In this document: positions 36,595 through 45,534 of the stretch, in pieces
How positions within the stretch are numbered: position 1 is the first letter of the stretch
Layout: every line of letters starts with the position of its first letter
Translations under genes and position numbers: made by a program
Notes under the pieces: generated by a model
Database searches by the model: none
What the model was told of the DNA's origin: nothing
Seen by the model: the letters and a program-made list of their open reading frames with translations, nothing else
Source of the DNA: Alphaproteobacteria bacterium
Lineage (GTDB): Bacteria > Pseudomonadota > Alphaproteobacteria > Caulobacterales > Aquidulcibacteraceae
DNA length: 52,723 bases
NCBI GenBank assembly: GCA_016124255.1
Contig: WGOB01000011.1
Location: 1 to 52,723, forward strand
Direction of reading: 5' to 3'

Positions 36595-38163
36595 ATGCGC
36601 GCAATCCTAGCGGCGGCCGCTCTGGCCGCCTTGGCCGTCGGACCGGCGGCGGCTGAACCCCGCATCGTCGCGTTGTCGGACGCCGACGCCGCCGCCTATC
36701 GCGACGCCTTCGCCGCGGCCGACCGCGGCGATGCTCAATCCGTCCGCCGCGTCCTCAACGGCGTCGAGGACGATGTCTTGCTGGGGACCGCGCTCGGGCG
36801 CGCCTACATGAGCGCTGACCGCCGCAGCTACAGCCAAGTCTCCGCCTGGCTCGGTCGCTATGGCGAACTCGCCATCGCCGATGACGTGTACCGCCAGGCA
36901 CAGCGCATCCGGCCCCGCCGCGCCCGCCGCGCGCCGACGCCGGAGCGCACGCGCACGCGTCCATCCATGTACGCGCCCTCGCCGCCCGCAGGCGACAGCG
37001 CCCGCGTCCGCGCCGACATCTCGGCGCTGCAAGAACGCGTCTCTATGGGCGGCGACGTCGCCGCAATGGCGGATCGCGCCCTCTCCGGTCCCCGCAGCGG
37101 CCAGGCCGCGTGGCTCATGGGCCTCGTCGCCTTCCGCGCCCGCGACTACGCCGGCGCCGCCCGGTACTTCGAACAGAGCGCGGCCTGGCCCCACCATGAC
37201 CGCGCTGCCAGCGCGGCCTCGCATTTCTGGGCCGCGCGCAGTTACCTTGCGCGCGGCGAGACCGCGCCGGTGCTGCCGCATCTTGAGGCCGCCGCGCGCG
37301 TCCCGACCAAATTCTATGGTCAGCTCGCCGAATCCAGGCTCGGCCGTGAGAGCGCGCTCGACTTCACGCCCCCCAGCATCCCAGGCGCTGCGCTGCGCGA
37401 CTTCATCGAGGCCCATCCGGAAGCGCGGCGCGCCGCCGCGCTGGCGCAGATCGGGCGCCTCTCCGAGGTCGAGGACGAACTGCGCCGCCTGCACGGCCGT
37501 ATCGATCCCCGCGACGATCTTCGATTCCTCGCGCTTGCCCAGGCCCTCGCCGCGCCCAGCGCCCAATTGCGCGCCGCCGACTATGGAACCAACGAACTCG
37601 CGTCCGGCTATTGCCCCGCGACCACGTTTGAACCGAATGGCGGCTTCACGCTCGATCGCGCGCTGCTCTACGCGATCGTGCGTCAGGAGAGCTATTACAA
37701 CCCCGTCGCCGTCAGCGTCTCCAATGCGCGCGGACTGATGCAATTGCTGCCGTCCACCGCCCATGACATGGACCGCACCCGCAATTATCGCCGCAACCCC
37801 GCCGCCCTCTTTGATCCCAACGAGAACATGCGCCTTGGCCAGCAATACGTGATCTGGCTGATGAACGAATTCCACAGCGACGGCGATCTCGCCCGCGTCT
37901 TCGCCGCCTACAACGGCGGCCCGGGCTGGCTGCAGCGCTGGCTCAACTCGGTCGGCGACATCCAGGACCCGCTGCTGCTGCTGGAGCTTCTGCCCCGCGC
38001 CGAAAGCCGCGACTACGCCGAGCGCGTGCTCTCCCACATGGCGATGTGCCGCAGGAGCTTCGGCCAGCCGACGCCGGAACTGGATGCGCTGGCGTCCGGC
38101 CGCCCGGCGATCTATCGCCCGCTGGACCGCAATCACCCGCCGGTCCTCGCCGCCCAGCCCTGA
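36595..38163 (+). CDS. Soluble lytic transglycosylase (Slt type)
   Basis: Encodes 522 aa with a signal peptide (MRAILAAAALAALAVGPAAA). An N-terminal alpha-helical superhelix region is followed by an SLT domain: AIVRQESYYNPVAVS with catalytic Glu365, NARGLMQLLPSTAHD, NENMRLGQQY, and VFAAYNGGPGWLQRW. Such enzymes cleave peptidoglycan glycan strands in the periplasm. The start is 28 bp after the UDG stop, and both lie on the same strand, so they may share a transcript. The protein is shorter than E. coli Slt70 (about 645 aa) and lies in a region rich in cell-wall genes. Confidence 0.93.
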   Translation: MRAILAAAALAALAVGPAAAEPRIVALSDADAAAYRDAFAAADRGDAQSVRRVLNGVEDDVLLGTALGRAYMSADRRSYSQVSAWLGRYGELAIADDVYRQAQRIRPRRARRAPTPERTRTRPSMYAPSPPAGDSARVRADISALQERVSMGGDVAAMADRALSGPRSGQAAWLMGLVAFRARDYAGAARYFEQSAAWPHHDRAASAASHFWAARSYLARGETAPVLPHLEAAARVPTKFYGQLAESRLGRESALDFTPPSIPGAALRDFIEAHPEARRAAALAQIGRLSEVEDELRRLHGRIDPRDDLRFLALAQALAAPSAQLRAADYGTNELASGYCPATTFEPNGGFTLDRALLYAIVRQESYYNPVAVSVSNARGLMQLLPSTAHDMDRTRNYRRNPAALFDPNENMRLGQQYVIWLMNEFHSDGDLARVFAAYNGGPGWLQRWLNSVGDIQDPLLLLELLPRAESRDYAERVLSHMAMCRRSFGQPTPELDALASGRPAIYRPLDRNHPPVLAAQP

Positions 38164-38178
38164 GGCGGCGGCGGCGCG

Positions 38179-38814
38179 TCACCCGCCGAAGAGCTTCGCC
38201 GTCGCATCCCAAAGCCACTGGAATGCGACCACGCCGGCGTAGAAGAAGAAGTACGCCGCGATCACCGACAACGCCGCGCAGATCGTGGAAACGATCGCCA
38301 TCAGCCCGTCGCGCTGCATCAGCGCCAGCGACATGATCGCGATCGCCATCGACGGCGGCCAGTTTCCGCCGGGAATCGGCAGGATCAGAACCAGCGCCAG
38401 GATAAGCGTCTGCAACCCGAAGAACGCGGTGAACGGAAACCCGGTCAGCGCCCGGATGCGCGGCCGAAACACCTTTTCCGCCCAGCGCAGCGTGGGCGCC
38501 GCCGCCGACACCGTCTTCGCCAGCGCCTCGCGCGAGAACGAGCGCTTGCGCAGCGTGTTCGGCAGCCACAGGCGTTGGCTGCCGATCATCAGCTGGATCG
38601 CCGGCGCCAGCAGGAGGATTCCGAAGATCGTGGAGATGCCCGGCACGTTGGGCACGCACATCGGCAGGGCGAGCAAGAGCAGCACGATCCCGATCGCATG
38701 CCCTTCAAGGTGATCGACGAACTCGCCCACCGTCACGCGTTCGTCGGCGAAGCCCCGCGTGATCGCCTCCAGCCTGGCGAGCGTTGAGTCCGATGGAGGT
38801 TCGGCGGCGACCAT
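38179..38814 (-). CDS. ExoD family membrane protein
   Basis: Encodes 211 aa. The N-terminal cytoplasmic part (VTVGEFVDHLEGHAIGIVLL) and the block LPMCVPNVPGISTIFGILLLAPAIQLMIG match ExoD, with about four membrane segments. ExoD was named from exopolysaccharide defects in Rhizobium, but its molecular role is unclear. The C-terminal two segments (DGLMAIVSTICAALSVIAAY, FFYAGVVAFQWLW) are hydrophobic. It is convergent with the Slt gene (15 bp apart) and downstream of the two small glycosyltransferases. Confidence 0.88.
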   Translation of the reverse strand: MVAAEPPSDSTLARLEAITRGFADERVTVGEFVDHLEGHAIGIVLLLLALPMCVPNVPGISTIFGILLLAPAIQLMIGSQRLWLPNTLRKRSFSREALAKTVSAAAPTLRWAEKVFRPRIRALTGFPFTAFFGLQTLILALVLILPIPGGNWPPSMAIAIMSLALMQRDGLMAIVSTICAALSVIAAYFFFYAGVVAFQWLWDATAKLFGG

Positions 38815-38837
38815 GGCGCCTATGTAGCAGGACTGGA

Positions 38838-39455
38838 TCAGCCGCCAACGGGGGTTCTGCCCGCCGTTCGTCGCAGCGTCGCCCAGTCCGCGGCGGTGTC
38901 GACGTCGCGCAGCGTCGCCAGCTCAATCGGCAGCGCGCCGAGCCGGCCCAGCACGTCATCGAGCGTGTGGGCGGAAGACCAGCGCACGCCCGTCATCGCA
39001 GCGGCGGCCGCGTCCCCGTCGCGCGCCGCCAGGATCCAGAAGCCGCCGTCCGTACACGGACCGATCGCGAACGCGCCCCGCTTCAGCGCTGCGAACGCGC
39101 TGGCGATGTGTGCGCGCGTCACTTGCGGAGAATCTGCGCCGATGACGGCGACGTGCCTGCGTCCGCGCAGCGCACGTTTAAGCCGGGCGCCCAGATCGCC
39201 CGGCCCCTGCGCGACGCGCATCATCGTGCGCGGCCAGCCGTCGATGGCGGCGCGCACCGCGTTGTCCGGGGTGACGCAGAGTATTGTGCGCCAACGCCTG
39301 TCATGCGCGATCCGCAGCGTCCGCGCTTGCAGCATACGCTGGATCCGCCACGCCTCCGCGCGCCCCACGCCCGCCGCCAGGCGTGACTTGCCGCGCCCCA
39401 CGCCGGGCGCGCGCAGCATGATGATGAGCGTCGGCATGCGCTGCGTGGCCCGCAT
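38838..39455 (-). CDS. TIGR04282 family glycosyltransferase (DUF2064)
   Basis: Encodes 205 aa from the ATG at 39455 (MRATQRMPTLIIMLRAPGVG). Alternative starts are 39437 and 39527; the latter overlaps the upstream stop by 8 bp and would add 24 Arg-rich residues. The pattern MLRAPGVGRGKSRLA at the N terminus, AVIGADSPQVTRAHI and GPCTDGGFWILA identify the DUF2064/TIGR04282 group of nucleotide-sugar transferase-fold proteins. The family is usually paired with TIGR04283, as here. Its annotation as an arsenosugar enzyme comes from genome context in other organisms; no arsenic gene is seen here. Confidence 0.85.
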   Translation of the reverse strand: MRATQRMPTLIIMLRAPGVGRGKSRLAAGVGRAEAWRIQRMLQARTLRIAHDRRWRTILCVTPDNAVRAAIDGWPRTMMRVAQGPGDLGARLKRALRGRRHVAVIGADSPQVTRAHIASAFAALKRGAFAIGPCTDGGFWILAARDGDAAAAAMTGVRWSSAHTLDDVLGRLGALPIELATLRDVDTAADWATLRRTAGRTPVGG

Positions 39456-39519
39456 GGGCGCCAAGCCCGCGCGCTTAGGGCGGTTGCGCCGCCGCGCCCA
39501 TCGCAATCGCGTTCCGATC

Positions 39520-40206
39520 CTAGTCATAGGCCTTCGCCAGATCCCGCGGGTCTGCGCCCATCGCATAGCGCGCGAGCAGCCACAAATTGCGCGCCGACCG
39601 CTTGAGATACCCGTCGCGCGCGTACTTCTCCGCGCTGGTGATCGCCCGCACCGGGAGGAAACGCAAGCGCCTGCGCCCGATGCGACGCACGAGGTCGACG
39701 TCCTCCATCAGCGCCAGATCGCGAAACCCGCCGAGCGCATCGTAAAGCCGTCGCGAGATCAGGAGCCCCTGATCGCCGTACGGCAGCGCCAGCGTCGCAC
39801 ATCGAATCCGCACCCAGAACGCCACCCACGTCGCGCCCGCGTCCCGCGCATCGAATGCAAATCTGAAAGCCGCAGCGCGGTCCTCCGCATTCGGATGGTT
39901 CACGTGCGCGGCGACGGCGCCGGCCCAGCCGGCGTCCAGCGTGGTGTCCGCGTGCAGAAAAAGAAGCCACGCGCCCCGCGCGGCCGCCGCGCCGGCCATC
40001 ATCTGGCGCGCCCGCCCGCGCGCGCTCTCGATCAGGACGCACCCTGCGGCATCCGCCATCGCACACGTCGAATCCTCAGAACCGCCGTCGACGACGATCG
40101 CTTCCTTGATCAGCCCCCCGGTGACGCCCTCCATCAGCGCCGCCAGCGCGCCCGGCAAATGCGCCGCGGCGTTGAGCGTGGGTATGACGACGGAAATCAC
40201 GCGCAA
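39520..40206 (-). CDS. TIGR04283 family glycosyltransferase
   Basis: Encodes 228 aa. GT2-fold: SVVIPTLNAAAHL at the N terminus, VVDGGSEDST, LFLHADTTL (the DxD-like metal site as HADT), and EDVDLVRRIGRR in the acceptor/catalytic region. This is the usual partner of the TIGR04282 protein and lies immediately upstream of it on the same strand. The donor and acceptor are unknown. It is 31 bp downstream of the large TPR gene, so it could be at the end of the flagellar transcript. Confidence 0.88.
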   Translation of the reverse strand: MRVISVVIPTLNAAAHLPGALAALMEGVTGGLIKEAIVVDGGSEDSTCAMADAAGCVLIESARGRARQMMAGAAAARGAWLLFLHADTTLDAGWAGAVAAHVNHPNAEDRAAAFRFAFDARDAGATWVAFWVRIRCATLALPYGDQGLLISRRLYDALGGFRDLALMEDVDLVRRIGRRRLRFLPVRAITSAEKYARDGYLKRSARNLWLLARYAMGADPRDLAKAYD

Positions 40207-40237
40207 GCTTCGCGAGCGCCGCGCAGGCTGTAAAGCC

Positions 40238-43200
40238 TCAGCCCGCCGTGGGCCGCGCCGGCGCCCCGGCGTTCTCGGTCAGCCGCGCGCGCATGCGCTG
40301 CAGAAACCGATCGAGCAGATCGGTGCGGCTGACGGCGCTCGCGAGATCGCGCACCGCGCTGCCTTCGCCGTGGATGTCGGACGCCACCACTTCGAACGCG
40401 TCGGCCTCCGGCGTGCCCGCGAGATCGCCCGCATGCGCGCGGTAGAACGCGCGGACCGCCTCGTCCTGCCCCGCAAGCGTCATCGCAATCGCTGCGCGCA
40501 GCACGACCTGGCGCCCGTCCGCGTCCAGCGCGGCGCCGCGCGGCTGCATCTCCACCAGCCGCCGTAATTCCACGGAAGCGCGCTCCCAATTGCGCGAGCG
40601 CCACGCCGCTTCCGCACGCACGCGCTGCGCATCCGCGCTCTGGTCGCGTTCGACGAGTTCGAGCGCATTGTCCGAACGCCCCATATCGAGCAGCGCGCGC
40701 GCTTCGAGCACGCGCCGTTCGCTCAGCAGCGCCGCCGGCATGTTCGCCGTGCGCGTGAGCGAGATCGCCTGGAACGCCCGGTCCGGCTTGCGGTCCATCA
40801 GGTAGATCGCGGCCAGATCGGCCGCCACTTGCGCGCGCGCCAGCCCATCGACGCGCTCGTCGACCTGGTGCTGCAGCAATTGTGCGGCCTGTTCGAGCAG
40901 GTCGACGTGCACGAGCCGTCCCGCAAGCAGCCGCACCATGCGGTCGCCGTTCGGGCCGACGGGCGTGAGGTCGACGAATTGATAGAACAAGCCCAGCGCC
41001 TGGATCGGCTCCAGCGTGTCCGCTTCGCCGTCGAGGAAAAGCCGCTCGAACGCCGAGGACATATCCGCACGCAGCCGCCGCGACGCGGCGCCGTCGGGAT
41101 AAAGCGTCGACGCGACCTGCATCACCTCCAGCGCCTCGCGCCAGCGCCCCAATTCGGTGTACGCCTCGCCCAGCGCCGCGATTACGTCGATTTCGAGCGC
41201 ATCGCCGCGCCAGCGGAAGCGCATCGCCTCCAGAAGCTCCACCGCCTCCGCCGCCTGCGCCTCGCCGCGCGTGCGCCGCAGCCTGAGCGCCTCGAGCCCC
41301 GCGCGCACCGCCACTTCCTCGTCGCGCGCCCGCGTCAACTCCACGAAACCCGCAAGCGCCCCGTCGACGTCGCCGCGCGCGGCGAGCACACGCGCCCGCA
41401 GAAGCGCCGCACGCAGTCGCGCATCCGTCGTCAGCGCCGCGGTGATCGCCTCGCCGGCATATTGATCCGCACTCGGAAGGTCGCCCAGCTGCAGCGCGGC
41501 TTCAGCACGCGCCCGCATCATGCGCGCCCGCCACCCCGGCGCGATTTGCTCAAGCCCTGCGCGCCCGCGCTCGAACTGCGCCCGCGCCTCCTCCCATTGC
41601 TCGTCGAGAGACGCCGCATAGCCGCGCCACAGCGCTGCGATCGGATTGTCGGCGAGCGAGCTTGCGTCGAGATCGGCGCGCGCATCCTGCGCGCGGCCCA
41701 TCATGAGATTCGCGCTGGCGCGCAGAAGCCGGAATTCCGGATCGATCTCCAGCTCCGGCTGGTTGATCCCCGCGATCCGAAGCGCGCCAAGCGCCTCCGC
41801 AGCCAATTCCTGACGCACCAGGAATCGCGCAAGCGCCAGCCGCGCCTCCACCGATGCGCCTGGCTCCATCCCCTCCGCTGCGGCTGCGCGCTGCAGCGCA
41901 TCGAGGTCGCTGCGCACGCTCGCAGCGTAGCGCGGCAGTTCGCTCTCATCCGAATTCGCGGGCGCAACGCCCACCGCGCCCTCGGCCGCATCGCCCGTCG
42001 CGTTGGACGCGATCAACCCGTCGCCGCGCGACACCACCAGCGCGCCGTTCTCAAACACCGCCGCGACATTGTCTGCGCGCGTCTCGATGAGCGCGCCCTG
42101 CGCCGTCGGGAGCAGCGCCGCCTCCAGCGTCGCGCGCCGCTGCGCCACGGCCAGCGCCGGCCCTGAAAGCAGCGCCGCGCCGAAGCGGTCGCCGACATCC
42201 GGGTCCTGGATCCATTTCACGACGCCGTCGCGTCCGAACTGCGCCACGATGCGGCCGCGTTCGCCCCGCGCCATGTCGCGGCGCACCTCCGCCGACTGCG
42301 CACTCTCATCACGCCGCGCGCTCAGCGTGAAAATCCACTGCGCGCCGTCTGCGCGCGCCGAGACCTGCACCTCCGGCGGCGCAGGAATCCGCAATCCGAC
42401 GTAGCCGGGGCCGTTGACCGGGACGATATCGGTGTGGCGCCGCCCGGCGCGCGCAAGGCCGGCGAGATCGAACCGTCCGCCGGCCTCGAACAGCAGCCAG
42501 ATGGCGTCGCCCCGCCGAAACGCGGCGGCGCGCGCCGGCGTCGGGAACGCAGCGACGATCCGCGTCGCCTGCCCTTCCTCGCTGACACGCAGGCTGCCGG
42601 GCGCGCGCGGCGGCGTGAAGGCCTCGGCCGCCGGCGCTTGCGCCTCGGCGCGCGCCTGCGCGCTTTCCTGCAACGATTGTTCGGTCGGCGCGAGAAGATC
42701 AACGACCGTGTACGGACCATCCACGAAATGCCGCTGTCGCACGCCCGGCTCGACCGTGACGACGACACGCACCGGCTGGCCGGGACGCGATGCAAGCTCA
42801 ATGCTGCGCACGAACCGCGGCGGCGCCGCACGCAGCTCCGAGAGATCGAGATCCGCGGCGCGGCTGAAGACAAGCTCCAGCCGCTCGCCGTTGCGCCGCG
42901 GCTGCACCGTGGTGGTCTCCGGCCAACGGAACGAAAGCCGCGTGAAATCATCCCGCAGGCCGACCGACACGCTTGCGCTGCTCGCCGGCGCAGGCGCAGG
43001 CGTCGGCGCGGCTTCGGCCTCGTCCGCCGTCGGCGTCAGCCGCGCCGGCGCGCCGGGCTCCGTCAGTTGCACCACGCGCGCCCCGCCCGCGCGCCCGACA
43101 TGCGCAGAGAGCGGCCTTCGCAGCGCAACGCGCACGTCGCGCCCATTCGTTTCTGCAAACGAAACGATCGTCGGCGCCTCCGCAGCCAGCGCGCCCGCGT

Positions 43201-43429
43201 CGACCTCCACCGCCTCTGCAAATCGAAGCCGCAGCACGCCCGCATCCACCGTCGCCTCGACCGCAGGCGGGTCCCCGCCCCGATCGTCCGCCCACCGCGC
43301 TTCGATCTGCGCGCCGCCGTCGCCGGTCTCGCGGACGCTGAGGCGCACCGCCTCCGCATAAGCGGGCGCAAGCGCTGCCGCGAGCGCGGGGACCATCCAT
43401 GCGGCCGTACGGAGAAGCGTGTGACTCAT
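40238..43429 (-). CDS. Large exported TPR protein of the flagellar cluster
   Basis: Encodes 1063 aa. A signal peptide (ending around ALAPAYA) is followed by a ~400-residue beta-rich N-terminal region. A Pro/Ala/Ser linker around residues 135-150 and TPR/alpha-solenoid repeats through the rest (for example RFRWRGDALEIDVIAALGEA, YTELGRWREALEVMQVASTL, SRNWERASVELRRLVE) complete it. I do not recognise a named family. It lies directly downstream of the motE-like gene in the fliL-fliM direction, the place where related alphaproteobacteria carry a TPR protein in the same run, so a role in flagellar motor or stator assembly in the periplasm is an inference. The length is unusual for such a gene. Confidence 0.85.
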   Translation of the reverse strand: MSHTLLRTAAWMVPALAAALAPAYAEAVRLSVRETGDGGAQIEARWADDRGGDPPAVEATVDAGVLRLRFAEAVEVDAGALAAEAPTIVSFAETNGRDVRVALRRPLSAHVGRAGGARVVQLTEPGAPARLTPTADEAEAAPTPAPAPASSASVSVGLRDDFTRLSFRWPETTTVQPRRNGERLELVFSRAADLDLSELRAAPPRFVRSIELASRPGQPVRVVVTVEPGVRQRHFVDGPYTVVDLLAPTEQSLQESAQARAEAQAPAAEAFTPPRAPGSLRVSEEGQATRIVAAFPTPARAAAFRRGDAIWLLFEAGGRFDLAGLARAGRRHTDIVPVNGPGYVGLRIPAPPEVQVSARADGAQWIFTLSARRDESAQSAEVRRDMARGERGRIVAQFGRDGVVKWIQDPDVGDRFGAALLSGPALAVAQRRATLEAALLPTAQGALIETRADNVAAVFENGALVVSRGDGLIASNATGDAAEGAVGVAPANSDESELPRYAASVRSDLDALQRAAAAEGMEPGASVEARLALARFLVRQELAAEALGALRIAGINQPELEIDPEFRLLRASANLMMGRAQDARADLDASSLADNPIAALWRGYAASLDEQWEEARAQFERGRAGLEQIAPGWRARMMRARAEAALQLGDLPSADQYAGEAITAALTTDARLRAALLRARVLAARGDVDGALAGFVELTRARDEEVAVRAGLEALRLRRTRGEAQAAEAVELLEAMRFRWRGDALEIDVIAALGEAYTELGRWREALEVMQVASTLYPDGAASRRLRADMSSAFERLFLDGEADTLEPIQALGLFYQFVDLTPVGPNGDRMVRLLAGRLVHVDLLEQAAQLLQHQVDERVDGLARAQVAADLAAIYLMDRKPDRAFQAISLTRTANMPAALLSERRVLEARALLDMGRSDNALELVERDQSADAQRVRAEAAWRSRNWERASVELRRLVEMQPRGAALDADGRQVVLRAAIAMTLAGQDEAVRAFYRAHAGDLAGTPEADAFEVVASDIHGEGSAVRDLASAVSRTDLLDRFLQRMRARLTENAGAPARPTAG

Positions 43430-43469
43430 CGTGCGCCCGAAAGCCTAGGTCCGGCGCGTAAACCGCTTG

Positions 43470-44141
43470 TTAGCGGCTGGCCGGCGCGTCGTCGCGCGCC
43501 AGCAGCGCCTGGCCGTCCGCGATCGGCCGCGCACGCTCCGCCAACATCTGCGTGAGCCGCCGCGCGCGGTCCGGCGCCATGCGCCCCATCACCTCCGCTA
43601 GGTTGCCCTGCCGCATCCGCCCGGCCACCGTCACCAGCGTTTCCTCGTCCAGCGTATCGAACACGGCGGCGGCGTCTTTCGCCCGCATCCGCTGATAGAC
43701 GTCGACGAGATTGGCCATCCGCGCCTCCTGCTCGTCATCGAGCCGCCCAAGCAACGCGCCGACCTGCGTTTCGACGCGCCGCAATTCCTCCACGCGTTGC
43801 GCGACGCGCCGTTCCGCGGCCGTCAGCAGGTCCGCGCGCGTTTCGAGTTCCGCGGCGCGCTGATCGAGCGCTTCGCGCCGCGCGCCAAGCGCCTGCAGCA
43901 CCTGCACTTCAGATTGCGAGAGCCCCGCCTGCTCCGCAAAGCTGGCCGGCGCGCAGCTTTGCGCCTCCGGTTGCGCCGTCGTCGCAGCCGGCGCGGCCTC
44001 GGCGCCGCCGGGTTCGGCCGCCGCTTCCGCAGCGCCCTGCGCCAGCGCCGCGGCTTTCAGCGCCGCCAGCGCCGCAAGCGTCACCATGATCGTCGGCAGC
44101 AGCCGCACGCCGCCGGCTGCGCGTTTCTTCGCCGCGTTCAT
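43470..44141 (-). CDS. MotE-like flagellar motor chaperone
   Basis: Encodes 223 aa. An N-terminal membrane/signal segment (LLPTIMVTLAALAALKAAALA) and an Ala/Pro linker precede a coiled coil (about residues 90-150). The C-terminal domain VYQRMRAKDAAAVFDTLDEE..ETLVTVAGRMRQGNLAEVMGRM resembles the MgtE N-terminal/FliG-like helical fold found in MotE. MotE proteins are periplasmic chaperones of MotC in rhizobia. Position between the DUF6468 gene (4-bp overlap) and the TPR gene fits the alphaproteobacterial motor cluster. The signal could be an anchor; cleavage is uncertain. Confidence 0.82.
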   Translation of the reverse strand: MNAAKKRAAGGVRLLPTIMVTLAALAALKAAALAQGAAEAAAEPGGAEAAPAATTAQPEAQSCAPASFAEQAGLSQSEVQVLQALGARREALDQRAAELETRADLLTAAERRVAQRVEELRRVETQVGALLGRLDDEQEARMANLVDVYQRMRAKDAAAVFDTLDEETLVTVAGRMRQGNLAEVMGRMAPDRARRLTQMLAERARPIADGQALLARDDAPASR

Positions 44142-44449
44142 CGGCCAGGCCTCATGTCGGCGGAAGAGCGGATGCGTCCAAGCCCGAGACCAAGCCGGTC
44201 AGACAACGACCGCGCCGTATCGATCCGCGCCTGCAGGTCGCGGCCCGCATCCTGCGCCGTGGCGCGGAGCGTGCGCACGGCGTTCTCCGCCTGCGCCACC
44301 GCTTGCAGCAATTCGCCGGCCGCTTCACGCACGCCGTCTTGGCCATTGCGCAGCGCCGCGAGTTTTCGGTCGAGCCGCCAGCAATAGAGCAGGCACGCCG
44401 CCAGCAGCAGCGCCAACAGCCCTTCCAGCGCCATCGTCATCGGACTCAT
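44138..44449 (-). CDS. DUF6468-type membrane-anchored protein
   Basis: Encodes 103 aa: an N-terminal membrane helix (ALEGLLALLLAACLLYCWRL) followed by a helical, probably coiled-coil, segment (REAAGELLQAVAQAENAVRTL). The layout and its place between fliM and the motE-like gene match the DUF6468 proteins found in alphaproteobacterial flagellar operons. It overlaps fliM by 4 bp and the motE-like gene by 4 bp (ATGA type), so translation is coupled. Its molecular role is unknown. Confidence 0.8.
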   Translation of the reverse strand: MSPMTMALEGLLALLLAACLLYCWRLDRKLAALRNGQDGVREAAGELLQAVAQAENAVRTLRATAQDAGRDLQARIDTARSLSDRLGLGLGRIRSSADMRPGR

Positions 44450-45534
44450 TTGCCCCCCCTTGCGCGCGCAATCATCGCTTTCTTTGCCGCCCCGGCGACC
44501 GATTCTTCAATCCGCACCGCCACCGCATGCCCGACGCGCCCGACGCGCCCGCGCGTGAGTTCAGCGGGCCCGCACGCAACCGTCACCGGTGCCTCCGGCC
44601 CAACATTCAACATCAGCGTCTGCCCGACCTTCAGCGAAAGCACGTCCTTGAGCGGCGCCGTCACCGTGTCGAGCACCGCGCGCACTTCAATCTTGGTTTG
44701 CCAGAGTTCATCGGCGAGGTGGCTTTCCCAGATGTTGTCGCGCCCGAACTTCTCGCCCATGAATTGCTGCAGCAACATCTTTCGGATTGGTTCGAGCGTG
44801 GCGTAGGGCAAGAGCAGTTCAAGCCGCCCGCCGCGATCGTCCATGTCGATGCGCAACTTCACAACGATCGCCGCATTCGCCGGCCGCGCGATGGCGGCGA
44901 AGCGCGGATTGGTCTCTATGCGGTCAAGCTGGCAATCCACCGCCGTCAGCGGCTGGAACGCCGCCTTGAGATCGCTGAGCACGACCTCGATCATGCGCGT
45001 GACGATGCTGCGCTCGATCGTGGTGTAGGGCCGCCCCTCCACCCGCACGCCGGCGCTCGAGCGGCGCCCGCCGAGCAGCACGTCGATGATCGAATAGATA
45101 AGATTGGAATCCACCGTCACCAGCCCGAAATTGTCGAGCTGTTCGGCGCGAAACACAGCGATCACCGCCGGCAGCGGGATCGAGCTCAGATAATCGCCGA
45201 ACCGGATCGACGAAATCTGTTCGAGGCTCACTTCCACATTGTCCGACGTGAGGTTGCGCAGGCTCGTCGTCATCATCCGCACCATGCGGTCGAAGACGAT
45301 TTCGAGCATCGGCAGGCGCTCATACGATACGAGCGCGGAGTTGATGATCGCCCGCACGCCGGAGCGATCGTCTGTTTCCTCTTCCGCGCCGCCGAAGCCG
45401 AGCAGCGAATCGATCTCGTCCTGATTGAGGATGCGCTCCGAGGCGCCGTCCGCGTCGGGCCCCGGCGCCGCAGGCGCCTCAGCCTCGCCGTCCGGCGCGG
45501 CCCATTCTTCGGCGCTGGCGTCTTCCGCGCTCAC
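44446..45534 (-). CDS. fliM: Flagellar motor switch protein FliM
   Basis: Encodes 362 aa. FliM is part of the C-ring that sets rotation direction and binds phospho-CheY. The CheY-binding peptide appears as LNQDEIDSLLGF after an acidic, Ala/Pro-rich N-terminal stretch. The middle domain (ERLPMLEIVFDRMVRMMTTSL, SSIRFGDYLSSIPLPAVIAVF) and the C-terminal SpoA-like domain (DVLSLKVGQTLMLNV) are present. Its start overlaps the fliL stop by 1 bp. The length is usual. Confidence 0.97.
   Translation of the reverse strand: MSAEDASAEEWAAPDGEAEAPAAPGPDADGASERILNQDEIDSLLGFGGAEEETDDRSGVRAIINSALVSYERLPMLEIVFDRMVRMMTTSLRNLTSDNVEVSLEQISSIRFGDYLSSIPLPAVIAVFRAEQLDNFGLVTVDSNLIYSIIDVLLGGRRSSAGVRVEGRPYTTIERSIVTRMIEVVLSDLKAAFQPLTAVDCQLDRIETNPRFAAIARPANAAIVVKLRIDMDDRGGRLELLLPYATLEPIRKMLLQQFMGEKFGRDNIWESHLADELWQTKIEVRAVLDTVTAPLKDVLSLKVGQTLMLNVGPEAPVTVACGPAELTRGRVGRVGHAVAVRIEESVAGAAKKAMIARARGGK

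Noticed and set aside
36607-38136. Minus-strand open frame of 509 codons
   Set aside because: Antisense to the Slt-type transglycosylase, which carries the full SLT motifs.
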